This document shows positions 43,310 through 52,344 of a DNA stretch of 64,000 nt, in pieces. Both the position numbers and the translations under genes were made by a program. The stretch comes from Ga0077555 sp041397775 (lineage in GTDB: Bacteria; Pseudomonadota; Alphaproteobacteria; Rhizobiales; Hyphomicrobiaceae), in contig JAWKWB010000003.1 of the NCBI GenBank assembly GCA_041397775.1, positions 1 to 64,000 of the forward strand, written 5' to 3'. Below the pieces are notes generated by a model, which did no database searches, was not told the DNA's origin, and saw nothing but the letters and a program-made list of their open reading frames with translations. Every line of letters starts with the position of its first letter. Positions within the stretch are counted from its first letter, which is position 1.

Positions 43310-44011
43310 ATGTCGATCTGGGCAAAGGCGGTGGCTGCGGTTTCAGCAGGGGGGTGGCCCGGCTCCGTCGCGGCTGCATTGTCGAAGCTCTTCACCGGGG
43401 ATGGGGCAGACGGCACCGATCCGAGCACCGATGTCCGTTTCACGATCGCGCTCATCGCACTGTGCGCGAAGATGGCGCGTTCCGACGGCTTCGTGACCGA
43501 CGACGAGGTGGCCGCTTTCGAGCGGGTGATCCGGGTGCCGGCGGAAGAGGACGCGAACGTGCGCCGCCTCTTCGATCTGGCCAAGCAGGACGTGGCGGGC
43601 TTCGAGGAGCACGCTCGGCGCATCGGGCGGCTGTTCGTGGACCGGCCCGACCTGAAGCGCGACGTGATCGAGGCGCTGATGGTGATCGCCGCCGCCGACG
43701 GCGTCCTGCACGAGCGGGAGGACTGGTTCGTCCGCGAGGCGGCCAAGGCGGTCGGCGTGCCCGAAAGCGACATGCTCTATGTGCGTTCGCTGTTCGTCGC
43801 CGATCTGCAAAACCCGTATGCGGTGATCGGGCTGACGCCGGGGGCAACGAACGCGGAGATCCGCGCGCGGCACCGCAAGCTCGTGATCGAGAATCATCCC
43901 GACAAGCTGATCGGACATGGCGTGCCGGCCGAATTCGTGGCGGTGGCCGAGCGCAAGCTCGCCGCCATCAATGCCGCCTTCGACAAGATCGCGCTGGAGC
44001 GCGGGCTGTGA
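43310..44011 (+). CDS. TerB-like and J-domain protein (DjlA-like)
   Basis: A 233-residue protein. Residues about 40-160 form a TerB-type helical domain (LCAKMARSDGFVTDDEVAAFERVI and VMVIAAADGVLHEREDWF-like acidic pairs). The C-terminus is a J domain (NPYAVIGLTPGATNAEIRARHRKL with the HPD of IENHPDKL). It would recruit DnaK. Compared with DjlA it lacks an N-terminal membrane helix. It lies 28 bases after the ABC-F gene and 83 before dnaE on the same strand. Confidence 0.88.
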   Translation: MSIWAKAVAAVSAGGWPGSVAAALSKLFTGDGADGTDPSTDVRFTIALIALCAKMARSDGFVTDDEVAAFERVIRVPAEEDANVRRLFDLAKQDVAGFEEHARRIGRLFVDRPDLKRDVIEALMVIAAADGVLHEREDWFVREAAKAVGVPESDMLYVRSLFVADLQNPYAVIGLTPGATNAEIRARHRKLVIENHPDKLIGHGVPAEFVAVAERKLAAINAAFDKIALERGL

Positions 44012-44094
44012 TGGGTGCGACGTCGCTTGCCGGGGCGGGAGAAGATCGGGGAAAACCTCCGGCCGAGATCCTGCCGTTCCGCTAGATTGGCGCC

Positions 44095-47000
44095 ATGGCA
44101 GACGCGATTCGAAACGTAGCAGCGGGCGCGCCTTCGGGGCCGCGCTTCATCCATCTCAAGGTGCACTCGGCCTATTCGCTGCTCGAGGGCGCGTTGCCCA
44201 TCGGCACGCTGGCCAAGATCGCGACAGCTGCCCAGATGCCGGCGCTGGGCCTGACCGACACCAACAACATGTTCGGCGTGCTCGACTTCTCGGACAAGCT
44301 GGCCAAAGAGGGCATCCAGCCCATCGCGGGCGTGTCGCTCGCCATCGACTTCGGCGATGCCCGCAAGGAGGTGCCCGGCCGCCCCGGCGTGCCGCTGCAG
44401 ACGCGGCATCGCGACGGCCTGCTGGCGCTCTTCGCCATGAACGAGACGGGATATGCCAACCTGATGAAGCTCGCCTCGCGCGCGCACCTGGGGACCATCG
44501 ACACCGAGGAGCCGCACATCAAGCTCGGCGACCTGGAGCGGCATGCGGCCGGGTGCATCGCGCTGACGGGCGGGCCGGACGGGCCGATCGACCGGGCCTT
44601 GCGCGACGCCCAGGCCGAGCAGGCGGAGAAACGGCTGCTGGTACTCGCCCGCCTGTTCGGCGACCGCCTCTACGTCGAACTGCAGCGGCACGGACTTGCG
44701 AGCGAAGCCGAAGTCGAGCCGCAGCTTCTCGACCTCGCCTATCGCCATGCCTTGCCGGTGGTGGCGACCAACGAGTGCTATTTCGCCAAGCCCGACGACC
44801 ACGAGGCGCACGACGCCCTGTTGTGCATCGCCGACGGCCGGGCCATCACCGAGGACGACCGCCGACGCGTCACGCGGGAGCACTATTTCAAGGCGGCCGA
44901 CGACATGGTGCGCCTGTTCGCCGACCTTCCCGAGGCGATCGGCAATACGATCGAGATCGCCAAGCGTTGCGCCTTTCGTCCCAAGGGGCGCAAGCCCATC
45001 CTGCCCGCGTTCGTGAAGATCGAGCAGGGGGCGAGCGACAAAGACCGCGTGAAGGCGGAGGCCGACGAGTTGATCCGGCAGGCCAAGGAGGGGCTCGACC
45101 GGCGGCTGGAGGCGGTGGAGATCGCGGAAGGCTTCACGCGCGAGGATTACGACCGGCGCCTCGCCTACGAGTGCGACGTGATCGTCAAGATGAAGTTCCC
45201 AGGCTACTTCCTCATCGTGGCCGACTTCATCAAGTGGTCGAAGGCGAACGGCATTCCCGTCGGGCCGGGCCGTGGATCGGGTGCGGGCTCGCTCGTCGCA
45301 TGGGCGCTGACGATCACGGATCTCGATCCCCTGCGGTTCGGCCTGCTGTTCGAGCGTTTCCTCAATCCCGAGCGCGTGTCGATGCCGGACTTCGACATCG
45401 ACTTCTGCCAGGACCGCCGCGACGAGGTGATCAAATACGTCCAGCGCAAGTACGGGGAGGATCGCGTCGCCCAGATCATCACGCACGGCAAGCTGCAGGC
45501 GCGCGCGGTGCTGCGTGACGTGGGCCGCGCGCTGCAGATGCCGTATGGGCAGGTCGACAAGCTCTGCAAGCTGGTGCCGAACAATCCCGCGAACCCCGTG
45601 ACCTTGCGCCAGGCGATCGACGGCGAGCCCAAGCTGCAGGAAGCCGCCAAGGAGGAGCCCGTCGTCCAGCGGCTGCTGGAGGTCGCCGAGAAGCTCGAAG
45701 GGCTCTACCGCCACGCATCGACGCATGCGGCGGGCATGGTGATCGGCGACCGGCCGCTCGATGAGCTGGTGCCTCTCTATCGCGACCCGAAGTCCAATTT
45801 TCCCATCACCCAGTTCAACTGGAAGCTGGTCGAGGCGGCCGGCCTCGTGAAGTTCGACTTCCTCGGCCTCAAGACGCTGACCGTGCTGCAGAAGGCGGTG
45901 GCGCTGATCAAGCGCGGGCGCGGCATCGAACTCGACCTGACGAAGGTCTCGATCGTCAACGACTACCCGGAGGCGAAGGCAGCCTACGACCTGCTCGCGC
46001 GGGCCGATACGGTGGGTGTGTTCCAGCTCGAATCCACGGGCATGCGCGAGAGCTTGAAGCGGCTGAAGCCCGACCGCTTCGAGGACATCATCGCCATGGT
46101 GGCCCTGTACCGGCCCGGCCCGATGGACAACATCCCCACCTACATCAACCGCAAGCACGGCGACGAGCCGATCGAATACCCCCACGAGATGATCGAGCCG
46201 ATCCTGAAGGAGACGTACGGCGTCATCATCTACCAGGAGCAGGTCATCCAGATCGCGCAGGTGATGGGCGGCTATTCGCTGGGACAGGCCGACCTGCTGC
46301 GGCGCGCCATGGGCAAGAAGGACAAGGCGGAGATGGCGGCCCAGCAGGCCCGCTTCGTCGAAGGCGCGATCAAGAACGGCGTCAAGAAGGAGGACGCGAC
46401 CTACATCTTCGAGCTGGTCGACAAGTTCGCCGGCTACGGCTTCAACAAGAGCCACGCGGCGGCCTACGCGCTCGTCGCCTTCCATACCGCCTATCTCAAG
46501 GCGAACTATCGGCCGGAATTCCTGGCGGCGTCCATGACGCTCGACATGGCCAATACCGACAAGCTCGCCATGTTCGCCTCCGAGGCGCGCCGGTCGGGTA
46601 TCGAAGTCAAGCCGCCTTGCGTCAATGCATCCGAAGTGGAATTCGGTGCAGAGCCGGATCGGCCGGTGTCAAGCGCGGGTGCTTTGTCAGCACCTGGAGC
46701 GCCGGCCAAGAGCGCGGGAGCTGCCGGCGAGCCCGAAAAGCCTATCTACAATGGCGCCATCCGCTATGCGCTGGCCGCACTGAAGAACGTCGGCGCGGGT
46801 GCCGTCGGCACGATCGTCGATGCGCGGCTGAAGGACGGGCCATTCAAGGATCTGACGGATTTCGCCAGCCGCCTCGATCCCAAGGCGCTCAACAAGCGGG
46901 CGCTCGAGACGCTGGCGATGGCCGGCGCGTTCGACGAGCTTGAGCCGAGCCGGGCCTTGGTGCACGGCAATGCCGATTCCATCATGGCGCACGCGCAGCG

Positions 47001-47748
47001 CCACGAAGCCGACAAGGCAGCCGGGACGAGCGATCTGTTCGGCCTGGGGGGCGGCGCGCCCAAGCTCGAGCTGCGTCCGATCCGCTCGTGGACGCCGATG
47101 GAGCGGCTGCAGAACGAGTTCGCCGGGATCGGGTTCTACCTTTCGGGGCATCCGCTCGACGAGTACACGGCGGTTCTGCCCAAGCTCGGTGTCGAGCGAT
47201 ATGCGGCGCTGGAGGCACGCGCGGGGCTCACGTCGACGGTCGGCAAACTCGCTGCGATCGTCGTGTCGGCCCGCGAGCGGCGCTCGCAGAAGGGCAACAA
47301 GTTCGCCTTCGCCATGTTCTCGGACGCCACGGGTCAGTTCGAGGCGGTGATCTTTTCCGATACGCTGGCGCGCTGCCGTGACCTGCTGGAAGCCGGCACC
47401 GCCGTTCTCGTGACCGTGGAGGCCGAGCGCGACGGCGACACCGTCAAGATGCGGGTGCAGGGCCTGGAGCGGCTGGAAACGGCCGCTGCCGGCGTGCAGC
47501 GCGGCGTGAAGGTGGTGCTCGACGGCCATGCCTTCCAGGGCCGCAAGGGCAGTCTCGAGGAGATCAAGGCGCTGTTGAAGCCGGGCGGCAAGGCGGAGGT
47601 GCGTCTGTCGCTGGAGGTGGCCGGCGTGCCCGCGGTGCGCGGTGGCCGGCAGATCGAGTTCGTCCTTCCGGGCAAGTACGATGTCGGCCCGTCGCAATGC
47701 GGCGCCATTTCGACGGTTCCAGGCGTGCTGAGCGTCCTGGAGATCTGA
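44095..47748 (+). CDS. dnaE: DNA polymerase III subunit alpha
   Basis: The replicative polymerase, 1217 residues. The N-terminal PHP domain begins FIHLKVHSAYSLLEGALPIG. The polymerase core has VGPGRGSGAGSLVAWAL and PDFDIDFCQDRRDEV (catalytic Asp pair), GVFQLESTGMR and GYGFNKSHAAAYALVAFHTA. A helix-hairpin-helix, OB-fold and tau-binding tail follow. It is DnaE1-like, so it is the main replicase. At about residues 850-880 an Ala/Gly/Ser/Pro-rich insert breaks the conserved sequence before NGAIRYALAALKNVG, encoded by a palindromic segment. A perfect terminator hairpin begins ten bases after the stop. Confidence 0.97.
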   Translation: MADAIRNVAAGAPSGPRFIHLKVHSAYSLLEGALPIGTLAKIATAAQMPALGLTDTNNMFGVLDFSDKLAKEGIQPIAGVSLAIDFGDARKEVPGRPGVPLQTRHRDGLLALFAMNETGYANLMKLASRAHLGTIDTEEPHIKLGDLERHAAGCIALTGGPDGPIDRALRDAQAEQAEKRLLVLARLFGDRLYVELQRHGLASEAEVEPQLLDLAYRHALPVVATNECYFAKPDDHEAHDALLCIADGRAITEDDRRRVTREHYFKAADDMVRLFADLPEAIGNTIEIAKRCAFRPKGRKPILPAFVKIEQGASDKDRVKAEADELIRQAKEGLDRRLEAVEIAEGFTREDYDRRLAYECDVIVKMKFPGYFLIVADFIKWSKANGIPVGPGRGSGAGSLVAWALTITDLDPLRFGLLFERFLNPERVSMPDFDIDFCQDRRDEVIKYVQRKYGEDRVAQIITHGKLQARAVLRDVGRALQMPYGQVDKLCKLVPNNPANPVTLRQAIDGEPKLQEAAKEEPVVQRLLEVAEKLEGLYRHASTHAAGMVIGDRPLDELVPLYRDPKSNFPITQFNWKLVEAAGLVKFDFLGLKTLTVLQKAVALIKRGRGIELDLTKVSIVNDYPEAKAAYDLLARADTVGVFQLESTGMRESLKRLKPDRFEDIIAMVALYRPGPMDNIPTYINRKHGDEPIEYPHEMIEPILKETYGVIIYQEQVIQIAQVMGGYSLGQADLLRRAMGKKDKAEMAAQQARFVEGAIKNGVKKEDATYIFELVDKFAGYGFNKSHAAAYALVAFHTAYLKANYRPEFLAASMTLDMANTDKLAMFASEARRSGIEVKPPCVNASEVEFGAEPDRPVSSAGALSAPGAPAKSAGAAGEPEKPIYNGAIRYALAALKNVGAGAVGTIVDARLKDGPFKDLTDFASRLDPKALNKRALETLAMAGAFDELEPSRALVHGNADSIMAHAQRHEADKAAGTSDLFGLGGGAPKLELRPIRSWTPMERLQNEFAGIGFYLSGHPLDEYTAVLPKLGVERYAALEARAGLTSTVGKLAAIVVSARERRSQKGNKFAFAMFSDATGQFEAVIFSDTLARCRDLLEAGTAVLVTVEAERDGDTVKMRVQGLERLETAAAGVQRGVKVVLDGHAFQGRKGSLEEIKALLKPGGKAEVRLSLEVAGVPAVRGGRQIEFVLPGKYDVGPSQCGAISTVPGVLSVLEI
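46673..46702 (+). repeat. Palindromic in-frame insert in dnaE
   Basis: Within the Ala/Gly/Ser-rich segment lies GGTGCT-TTGTC-AGCACC (46678-46694), extended by GCGC (46673-46676) and GCGC (46699-46702). It encodes SSAGALSAPGAPAK in a position where DnaE proteins are usually conserved in length. It resembles the hairpin repeat of valS in general design (GG-6-base arms-CC). Confidence 0.6.
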
Positions 47749-47757
47749 AGAAATGCG

Positions 47758-47783
47758 AAGGCCCGGTCGCGGGACCGGGCCTT
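47758..47783. terminator. Terminator after dnaE
   Basis: A perfect 11-base stem (AAGGCCCGGTC / GACCGGGCCTT) with a four-base loop GCGG between convergent dnaE and tctC. It is symmetrical and likely works both ways. Confidence 0.85.
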
Positions 47784-47835
47784 GCCATGCCGTCGGACGT
47801 GCCCCGCGTCGGCACTTCGGCCAACGCGGCGCGCC

Positions 47836-48810
47836 TTACTTCTGCGGCCGCGACTTCGCCCACTCGACGAGCTGCTTCGCGCGGGCGTGCGTGTCGTTGA
47901 AATACTTCTGGTAGTCGGCGCCGGTCATGACCTTTACGGCGAGGCCGACGGCATCCATCTTCGACTTGTGCTCGGGGTTGTCCATCGCCTTCTTCAGCGT
48001 GTCGGCGAGCTTGGCGACAACCTTGGGATCCATGCCCTTCGGCCCGGCGATGCCGCGCGTCGAATTCGAGATCATCTTGGGGTAGCCGAGCTCCTTCGTG
48101 GTGGGCACGTCGGGCAGGAACTTCGAGCGCTCGGTGTCCATGACGGCCAGCGCGCGGACCTGGCCGGCCTTCACCTGCTTCACGATCGAGCCGACGTTAT
48201 CGAAGGACACGTCGACGTTGCCAGCCAGCGTCTCCTTCATCTGGGCGGCGCCACCGGCCAGATGCACGAGGCGGAAGCGGGCGGCGGGAACGGCCTCTTC
48301 CAGCATCAGGATGGCGAGATGGTCATCCGACAGGATGCCTGTCGTGGCGGCCTTGACCGTGCCCCGGCTCTTGCTGGCGGCGTCCACGACATCCTTCAAC
48401 GACTTGAACGGGCTGTCGGCCTTCACCCACACGACGCCCGGGTCGAGCACCTGGTTGATGATCGGCGTGAAGCTCTTCTCGTCGAAGATCGCCTGACGGG
48501 CCTTGTCCAGGATCACCGTGTTGGTGGCCGGCAGGTTGATGAAGCCGATATAGTAGCCGTCCGGCTTCTGCCGTGTCAGCTCCGTCCAGCCGACCTGGCC
48601 GCCTGCACCGCCCTTGTTGATGACGACGATCGGCTGGCCGATGTCCTTTTCCGCGATCGCGGCGACGATGCGGGCGCCGATGTCTGTCGAGCCACCGGGG
48701 GGATAGGCGACCATCAGCTGGACAGGCTTGGTGGGGAAATTCTGGGCGACGGCGGGACCCGCGACCAGTGCAGCGACGAGCCCGAGGCCCGCAATCAGTG
48801 ACTTTTTCAT
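47836..48810 (-). CDS. Tripartite tricarboxylate transporter substrate-binding protein (TctC/Bug)
   Basis: A periplasmic binding protein of 324 residues with a signal peptide (MKKSLIAGLGLVAALVAGPAVAQ). Family segments are VQLMVAYPPGGSTDIGARI, VVINKGGAGGQVG, the ligand loop around ATNTVILDKA and FNDTHARAKQLVEW. It captures a carboxylate for the TctA/TctB permease immediately upstream (34 bases between genes). The ligand is unknown. Confidence 0.92.
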   Translation of the reverse strand: MKKSLIAGLGLVAALVAGPAVAQNFPTKPVQLMVAYPPGGSTDIGARIVAAIAEKDIGQPIVVINKGGAGGQVGWTELTRQKPDGYYIGFINLPATNTVILDKARQAIFDEKSFTPIINQVLDPGVVWVKADSPFKSLKDVVDAASKSRGTVKAATTGILSDDHLAILMLEEAVPAARFRLVHLAGGAAQMKETLAGNVDVSFDNVGSIVKQVKAGQVRALAVMDTERSKFLPDVPTTKELGYPKMISNSTRGIAGPKGMDPKVVAKLADTLKKAMDNPEHKSKMDAVGLAVKVMTGADYQKYFNDTHARAKQLVEWAKSRPQK

Positions 48811-48844
48811 TCCGTCTCCTCCCTATGGTTTTGGCTTGGAAACC

Positions 48845-50338
48845 TCAGTCCTCGCTCACGCGGATCTCCTTGGGGGCGAGATTGAGGGCTGAAATCACGA
48901 GGATCAAGGCCGACAGGATCAGCAACACGAGCGTGATCGGCCGCGTGTAGAAGATGTCGTAGGCTCCGGCCGACATTTCCAGCGACGTGCGCAGCGACTT
49001 CTCGAGTTGCGGCCCCAGTATCAGGCCGAGAACGGCGGGTGCCAGTGGCAAGTCGAGCTTGCGCAAGGCGTAGCCGATGATGCCGAAGCCCAGCATCAGC
49101 CAGATGTCGAAGGTGCTCTGGTTGAGGCTGTAGGCGCCGATGATGCAGAACAGCAGCGTGCCTGCGCACACGTACTGGTAAGGCACCTCGAGGATCTTGG
49201 CCCACAGGCCGACCAGGGGAAGGTTGAGGATCAGCAGCAGTACGTTGCCGATGAAGAAGCTGGCGATGATGGCCCAGACGAGTTCGGGCTTCTCCTGGAA
49301 TAGGAAGGGGCCGGGGGTGAGGCCGTTGATGATGAAGGCGCCCATCAGGACGGCGATGGTGGGCGATGAAGGAATGCCCAGGGTCAACAGGGGCACCATG
49401 GCCGCGTTGGCATAGGAATTGTTGGCCGTCTCGGGTCCCGCCACGCCCTCGATGGCGCCGTTGCCGAAGCGCTCGGGTGTCTTGGAGATGCGCTTCTCCA
49501 GGATGTAGGACATGAACGTGGGGATGATCGATCCAACGCCGGGGATGAGGCCGAGGAAGAAGCCGAGGCCGGTGCCGCGGAAGATGGCGCCGAGTGAATT
49601 GCGCCATTCCTCCGCCGAAGGCAGCAAATTCGACAGGTTCGTCTTGATGACGTCCTTGTAGGGCTTTTCGGCGGTGGCCAGGATTTCGCCGATGCCGAAC
49701 AGGCCCATGACCACGGGAATGAAGCCGACACCGTCGTAGAGGTCGGGCATGCCGAACGTGAAGCGCGGGGCGCCACGAACGGGATCGATGCCGACCATCG
49801 CGATCAGCAGGCCGACGGCGGTCATCAGGATGCCGGCAATCAGCGAACGCCCGGCAAGGCCCGTCACGAGACACAGGCCGAGGAGCATGAGCGCGAAGAA
49901 TTCCGGTGGTCCGAACTTCAAGGCGAGGGACGACAGCGGCGTGGCGACGAGCACCAGGGCCATCGTGGCGATGATGCCGCCGATGAACGAGCCGATCGCC
50001 GCGATGCCGAGTGCGGTTCCGCCGCGGCCCTGCTTGGCCATTTCATAGCCGTCGATGCAGGTGATCACGGAGGCCGCCTCGCCCGGCACGTTCAGCAGGA
50101 CGGAGGTGATCGTGCCGCCATACATCGCGCCATAGTAGATGGCGGAGAGCATGATGATGGCACCGGTCGGGTCGAGCTTGAACGTCAACGGGATGAGGAT
50201 GGCGGTGCCTGCTGCGGGACCCACTCCGGGCAGCACGCCGATCAAGGTGCCGAGCACGCAGCCGATGATGGCGAACGTCAGGTTGGCGGGAGAAAGCGCG
50301 GCACCGAAGCCGGCAATGAGATAAGACAGCGTGTCCAT
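48845..50338 (-). CDS. Tripartite tricarboxylate transporter permease TctA
   Basis: A 497-residue inner-membrane permease with about 11-12 helices. The hallmark GVLPGVGPAAGTAILIPLTF is at the front, then MYGGTITSVLLNVPGEAAS, a GLIPGVGSIIPTFMSY repeat and LGIPSSPTIAVLMGAFIINGL. The repeats are the signature inverted structure of TctA. It is 15 bases after tctB and precedes tctC. Confidence 0.94.
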   Translation of the reverse strand: MDTLSYLIAGFGAALSPANLTFAIIGCVLGTLIGVLPGVGPAAGTAILIPLTFKLDPTGAIIMLSAIYYGAMYGGTITSVLLNVPGEAASVITCIDGYEMAKQGRGGTALGIAAIGSFIGGIIATMALVLVATPLSSLALKFGPPEFFALMLLGLCLVTGLAGRSLIAGILMTAVGLLIAMVGIDPVRGAPRFTFGMPDLYDGVGFIPVVMGLFGIGEILATAEKPYKDVIKTNLSNLLPSAEEWRNSLGAIFRGTGLGFFLGLIPGVGSIIPTFMSYILEKRISKTPERFGNGAIEGVAGPETANNSYANAAMVPLLTLGIPSSPTIAVLMGAFIINGLTPGPFLFQEKPELVWAIIASFFIGNVLLLILNLPLVGLWAKILEVPYQYVCAGTLLFCIIGAYSLNQSTFDIWLMLGFGIIGYALRKLDLPLAPAVLGLILGPQLEKSLRTSLEMSAGAYDIFYTRPITLVLLILSALILVISALNLAPKEIRVSED

Positions 50339-50353
50339 TTGCGTGCTCCCCTC

Positions 50354-50824
50354 TCAGATCCCGAGCGTGCCGATGGGCAGGGGAACCTTCAGCCAGTAAT
50401 AGAAGGCGTGGAAGACGCCGAAGCTGGCGCAGACCGCGAAGATGCCGATGGCAACCGGCGAGCGGGCGCCGAGCGCGAGCAGGACCGCAATGGAGAAAAC
50501 GAACGCGGTGATCCGATAGCCGACCTGCTCGAAGCCCAGCGTGACGAACGCCAGTACGACGATGATGGCTCCGATGCGGAAGAACGCGGCAGCGTCCGGC
50601 ATCAGCTCGGCGACGCTCGGGCCGTCGTCGGGTGCCCGCGTGACCTGCACGATCAGAATGGTTCCGAGCAAGAGCCCGATGATGCCGAGCCAAAGCGGAA
50701 AGAAACCCGGGCCTGGCCCGAGTTCATCGATGAGCGGTAGATTCGCCGATAGCCAGATGGCGTAGGCAAAGAGGGCCATCAGGCCCAAGCTCGCAAGCTG
50801 CCAGCCCCGTTTCAAGCGCGACAC
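50354..50824 (-). CDS. Tripartite tricarboxylate transporter small permease TctB
   Basis: A 156-residue protein with about four helices (WQLASLGLMALFAYAIWL, FFPLWLGIIGLLLGTILI, RIGAIIVVLAFVTLGFEQ and SPVAIGIFAVCASFGVFHAF), typical of TctB. The start is uncertain: GTG (50824) directly after AGAGGGA, or TTG nine bases downstream with better Shine-Dalgarno spacing. Confidence 0.85.
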   Translation of the reverse strand: MSRLKRGWQLASLGLMALFAYAIWLSANLPLIDELGPGPGFFPLWLGIIGLLLGTILIVQVTRAPDDGPSVAELMPDAAAFFRIGAIIVVLAFVTLGFEQVGYRITAFVFSIAVLLALGARSPVAIGIFAVCASFGVFHAFYYWLKVPLPIGTLGI

Positions 50825-50955
50825 TCCCTCTCGTCCGTCACGCCGGGCTTCTCGATCGGCCCGGCTGCGAAGTTCCCGTCGCACGCAGGAGAGCAAACGT
50901 GCACCTGCTTGGCAAGTCGGGACTTGCATCAAACGATGAGGGATGTGTGTAAGCG

Positions 50956-51624
50956 CTACTCGGCTTCGCGCTTGGCCTTCAGGATTTCGACCATGCGCTT
51001 GTCGACATAGTTGCCGACGTTTTCCGTCAGGAATTCGGACTGATCGGCGAAGAAGTGGTTGGCGCCGGGCACGATGGTATGGTCGATCTTGATGCCCTTC
51101 TGGGTCTTGGTCTTGACGGAGAGTTCCGCGACGGAGGCGCTGGGCACGACCTTGTCTTTTTCACCGCTGAGGAGCAGCCCCGACGACGGACAGGGTGCCA
51201 GGAAGCTGTAGTCGTAAAGGTTGGCCGGCGGTGCGACGCAGATGAAGCCGTCGATCTCGGGGCGCCGCATCAGCAGCTGCATGGCGATCCAGGTGCCGAA
51301 GGAGACGCCCGCGATCCAGCACGAGCCGGCGTCGGGGTTTTGCAACTGCAGCCAGTCGAGCGCGGAAGCCGCGTCCGCCAACTCGCCCGGACCGTTGTCG
51401 AAGTAGCCCTGGCTGCGGCCGACGCCACGGAAGTTGAAACGCAAGACCGAGAATCCGCGCTCGACGAACGTGTAATAGAGGTTATAGACGACCTGATTGT
51501 TCATCGTGCCGCCGAACTGGGGGTGCGGATGCAGGATGAGTGCGATAGGGCTGTCGATGCGGCCGACGTGGTGATAACGGGCCTCGAGCCGGCCGGCCGG
51601 CCCGTTGATGATGATCTCAGGCAT
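50956..51624 (-). CDS. Alpha/beta hydrolase, dienelactone-hydrolase-like superfamily
   Basis: A 222-residue serine hydrolase-like protein. ALILHPHPQFGGTMNN carries the oxyanion segment, FRGVGRSQGYFDNGPGELADA the lid, WIAGVSFGTWIAMQLL the nucleophile, LSGEKDKVVPSASV the Asp and VPGANHFFADQ the His. This compact family is common in alphaproteobacteria and unassigned. It is divergent from iscR. Confidence 0.86.
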   Translation of the reverse strand: MPEIIINGPAGRLEARYHHVGRIDSPIALILHPHPQFGGTMNNQVVYNLYYTFVERGFSVLRFNFRGVGRSQGYFDNGPGELADAASALDWLQLQNPDAGSCWIAGVSFGTWIAMQLLMRRPEIDGFICVAPPANLYDYSFLAPCPSSGLLLSGEKDKVVPSASVAELSVKTKTQKGIKIDHTIVPGANHFFADQSEFLTENVGNYVDKRMVEILKAKREAE

Positions 51625-51692
51625 CGGATCAGGACGCTTTCTCTGTTTGCGGCTGCGAACGTGGGCAAGCATGCGCTGCTGCGCAAAAATAC

Positions 51693-51722
51693 TTGACTCT
51701 GTCGCTCGGAATTTCCATATAG
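51693..51722 (+). promoter_or_regulatory. Candidate promoter and IscR-type site before iscR
   Basis: TTGACT (51693-51698), 18 bases, then ATATAG (51717-51722). Overlapping is TTGAC-7-CTCGG-AAT, the layout of IscR-type sites in front of isc operons, from memory of the E. coli iscR promoter. Autoregulation by 2Fe-2S IscR would fit. Confidence 0.45.
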
Positions 51723-51879
51723 CCGGCAAGGATAGAATTATTCCAAAGAGCGATCGCAGTCGCGTGCGCTCACGGCTGGGCTTCATAGCACGTGAGATGG
51801 CGCGCGATGCAAGTCCAATGTGATTTCTGTGAGATTCCTGGCGGCAGTCCAGGGCTCGCGTGGATCAGAAGGTGGCAGC

Positions 51880-52344
51880 GTGGATCTCAATACCAAAGGT
51901 CGCTACGCGGTGATGGCGATGGCCGACCTCGCCAAGCGGGCGGGTGGAGACGCAACGCCCCTGTCGGGCATTGCCGAGCGCCAGCACATCTCTCTCGCCT
52001 ATCTCGAGCAGATCTTCCTGCGCCTGCGTCGCGCCGGTCTCGTGGAAAGCGCGCGCGGGCGTAGCGGCGGCTACCGCCTGGGGCGGCCTGCGGTCGAGAT
52101 CACCGTCGCAGAGGTCATGGCGGCCGTCGAGGAAGAGGTGCGCATGACGCGCTGCGGCAGCCAGGGCGAGTTGCCGTGCCTGGGGGAAGAGCGGTGCCTG
52201 ACGCACGGGCTCTGGGACGCCCTGGGTGAGGAAATTTCTGCATTTCTCGGACGTGTGACGCTGCAGGATGTGATCGACGGCACCCCCGAAGGGATCCGCG
52301 CGCGCGCCGCCGGCCGGGCAGGTGCGGGGATCGCGGCTGAATGA
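51880..52344 (+). CDS. iscR: Rrf2-family iron-sulfur regulator IscR
   Basis: A 154-residue helix-turn-helix regulator. The N-terminal winged helix includes TKGRYAVMAMADLAKR and ISLAYLEQIFLRLRRAGLV followed by GRSGGYRLGR. The cluster-binding loop has three Cys and a nearby His (TRCGSQGELPCLGEERCLTH), so it should sense the Fe-S supply with a 2Fe-2S cluster. A GTG start is chosen because AGAAGG lies upstream and the family begins (M/V)xLxTKGRYAV. The stop overlaps the cysteine desulfurase ATG (ATGA). It heads the Suf operon. Confidence 0.93.
   Translation: MDLNTKGRYAVMAMADLAKRAGGDATPLSGIAERQHISLAYLEQIFLRLRRAGLVESARGRSGGYRLGRPAVEITVAEVMAAVEEEVRMTRCGSQGELPCLGEERCLTHGLWDALGEEISAFLGRVTLQDVIDGTPEGIRARAAGRAGAGIAAE

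Noticed and set aside
41230..43773. An 847-residue minus-strand open frame opposite the ABC-F gene
   Set aside because: It is fully antisense to a gene with complete Walker and signature motifs, and has no recognisable domain.
43894..46485. An 863-residue minus-strand open frame opposite dnaE
   Set aside because: It is an antisense shadow of dnaE, rich in His/Arg/Asp/Leu typical of reverse-frame GC-rich DNA.
44095..47748. Calling dnaE the error-prone DnaE2 copy
   Set aside because: It has the canonical DnaE1 length and start and no imuA/imuB genes nearby.
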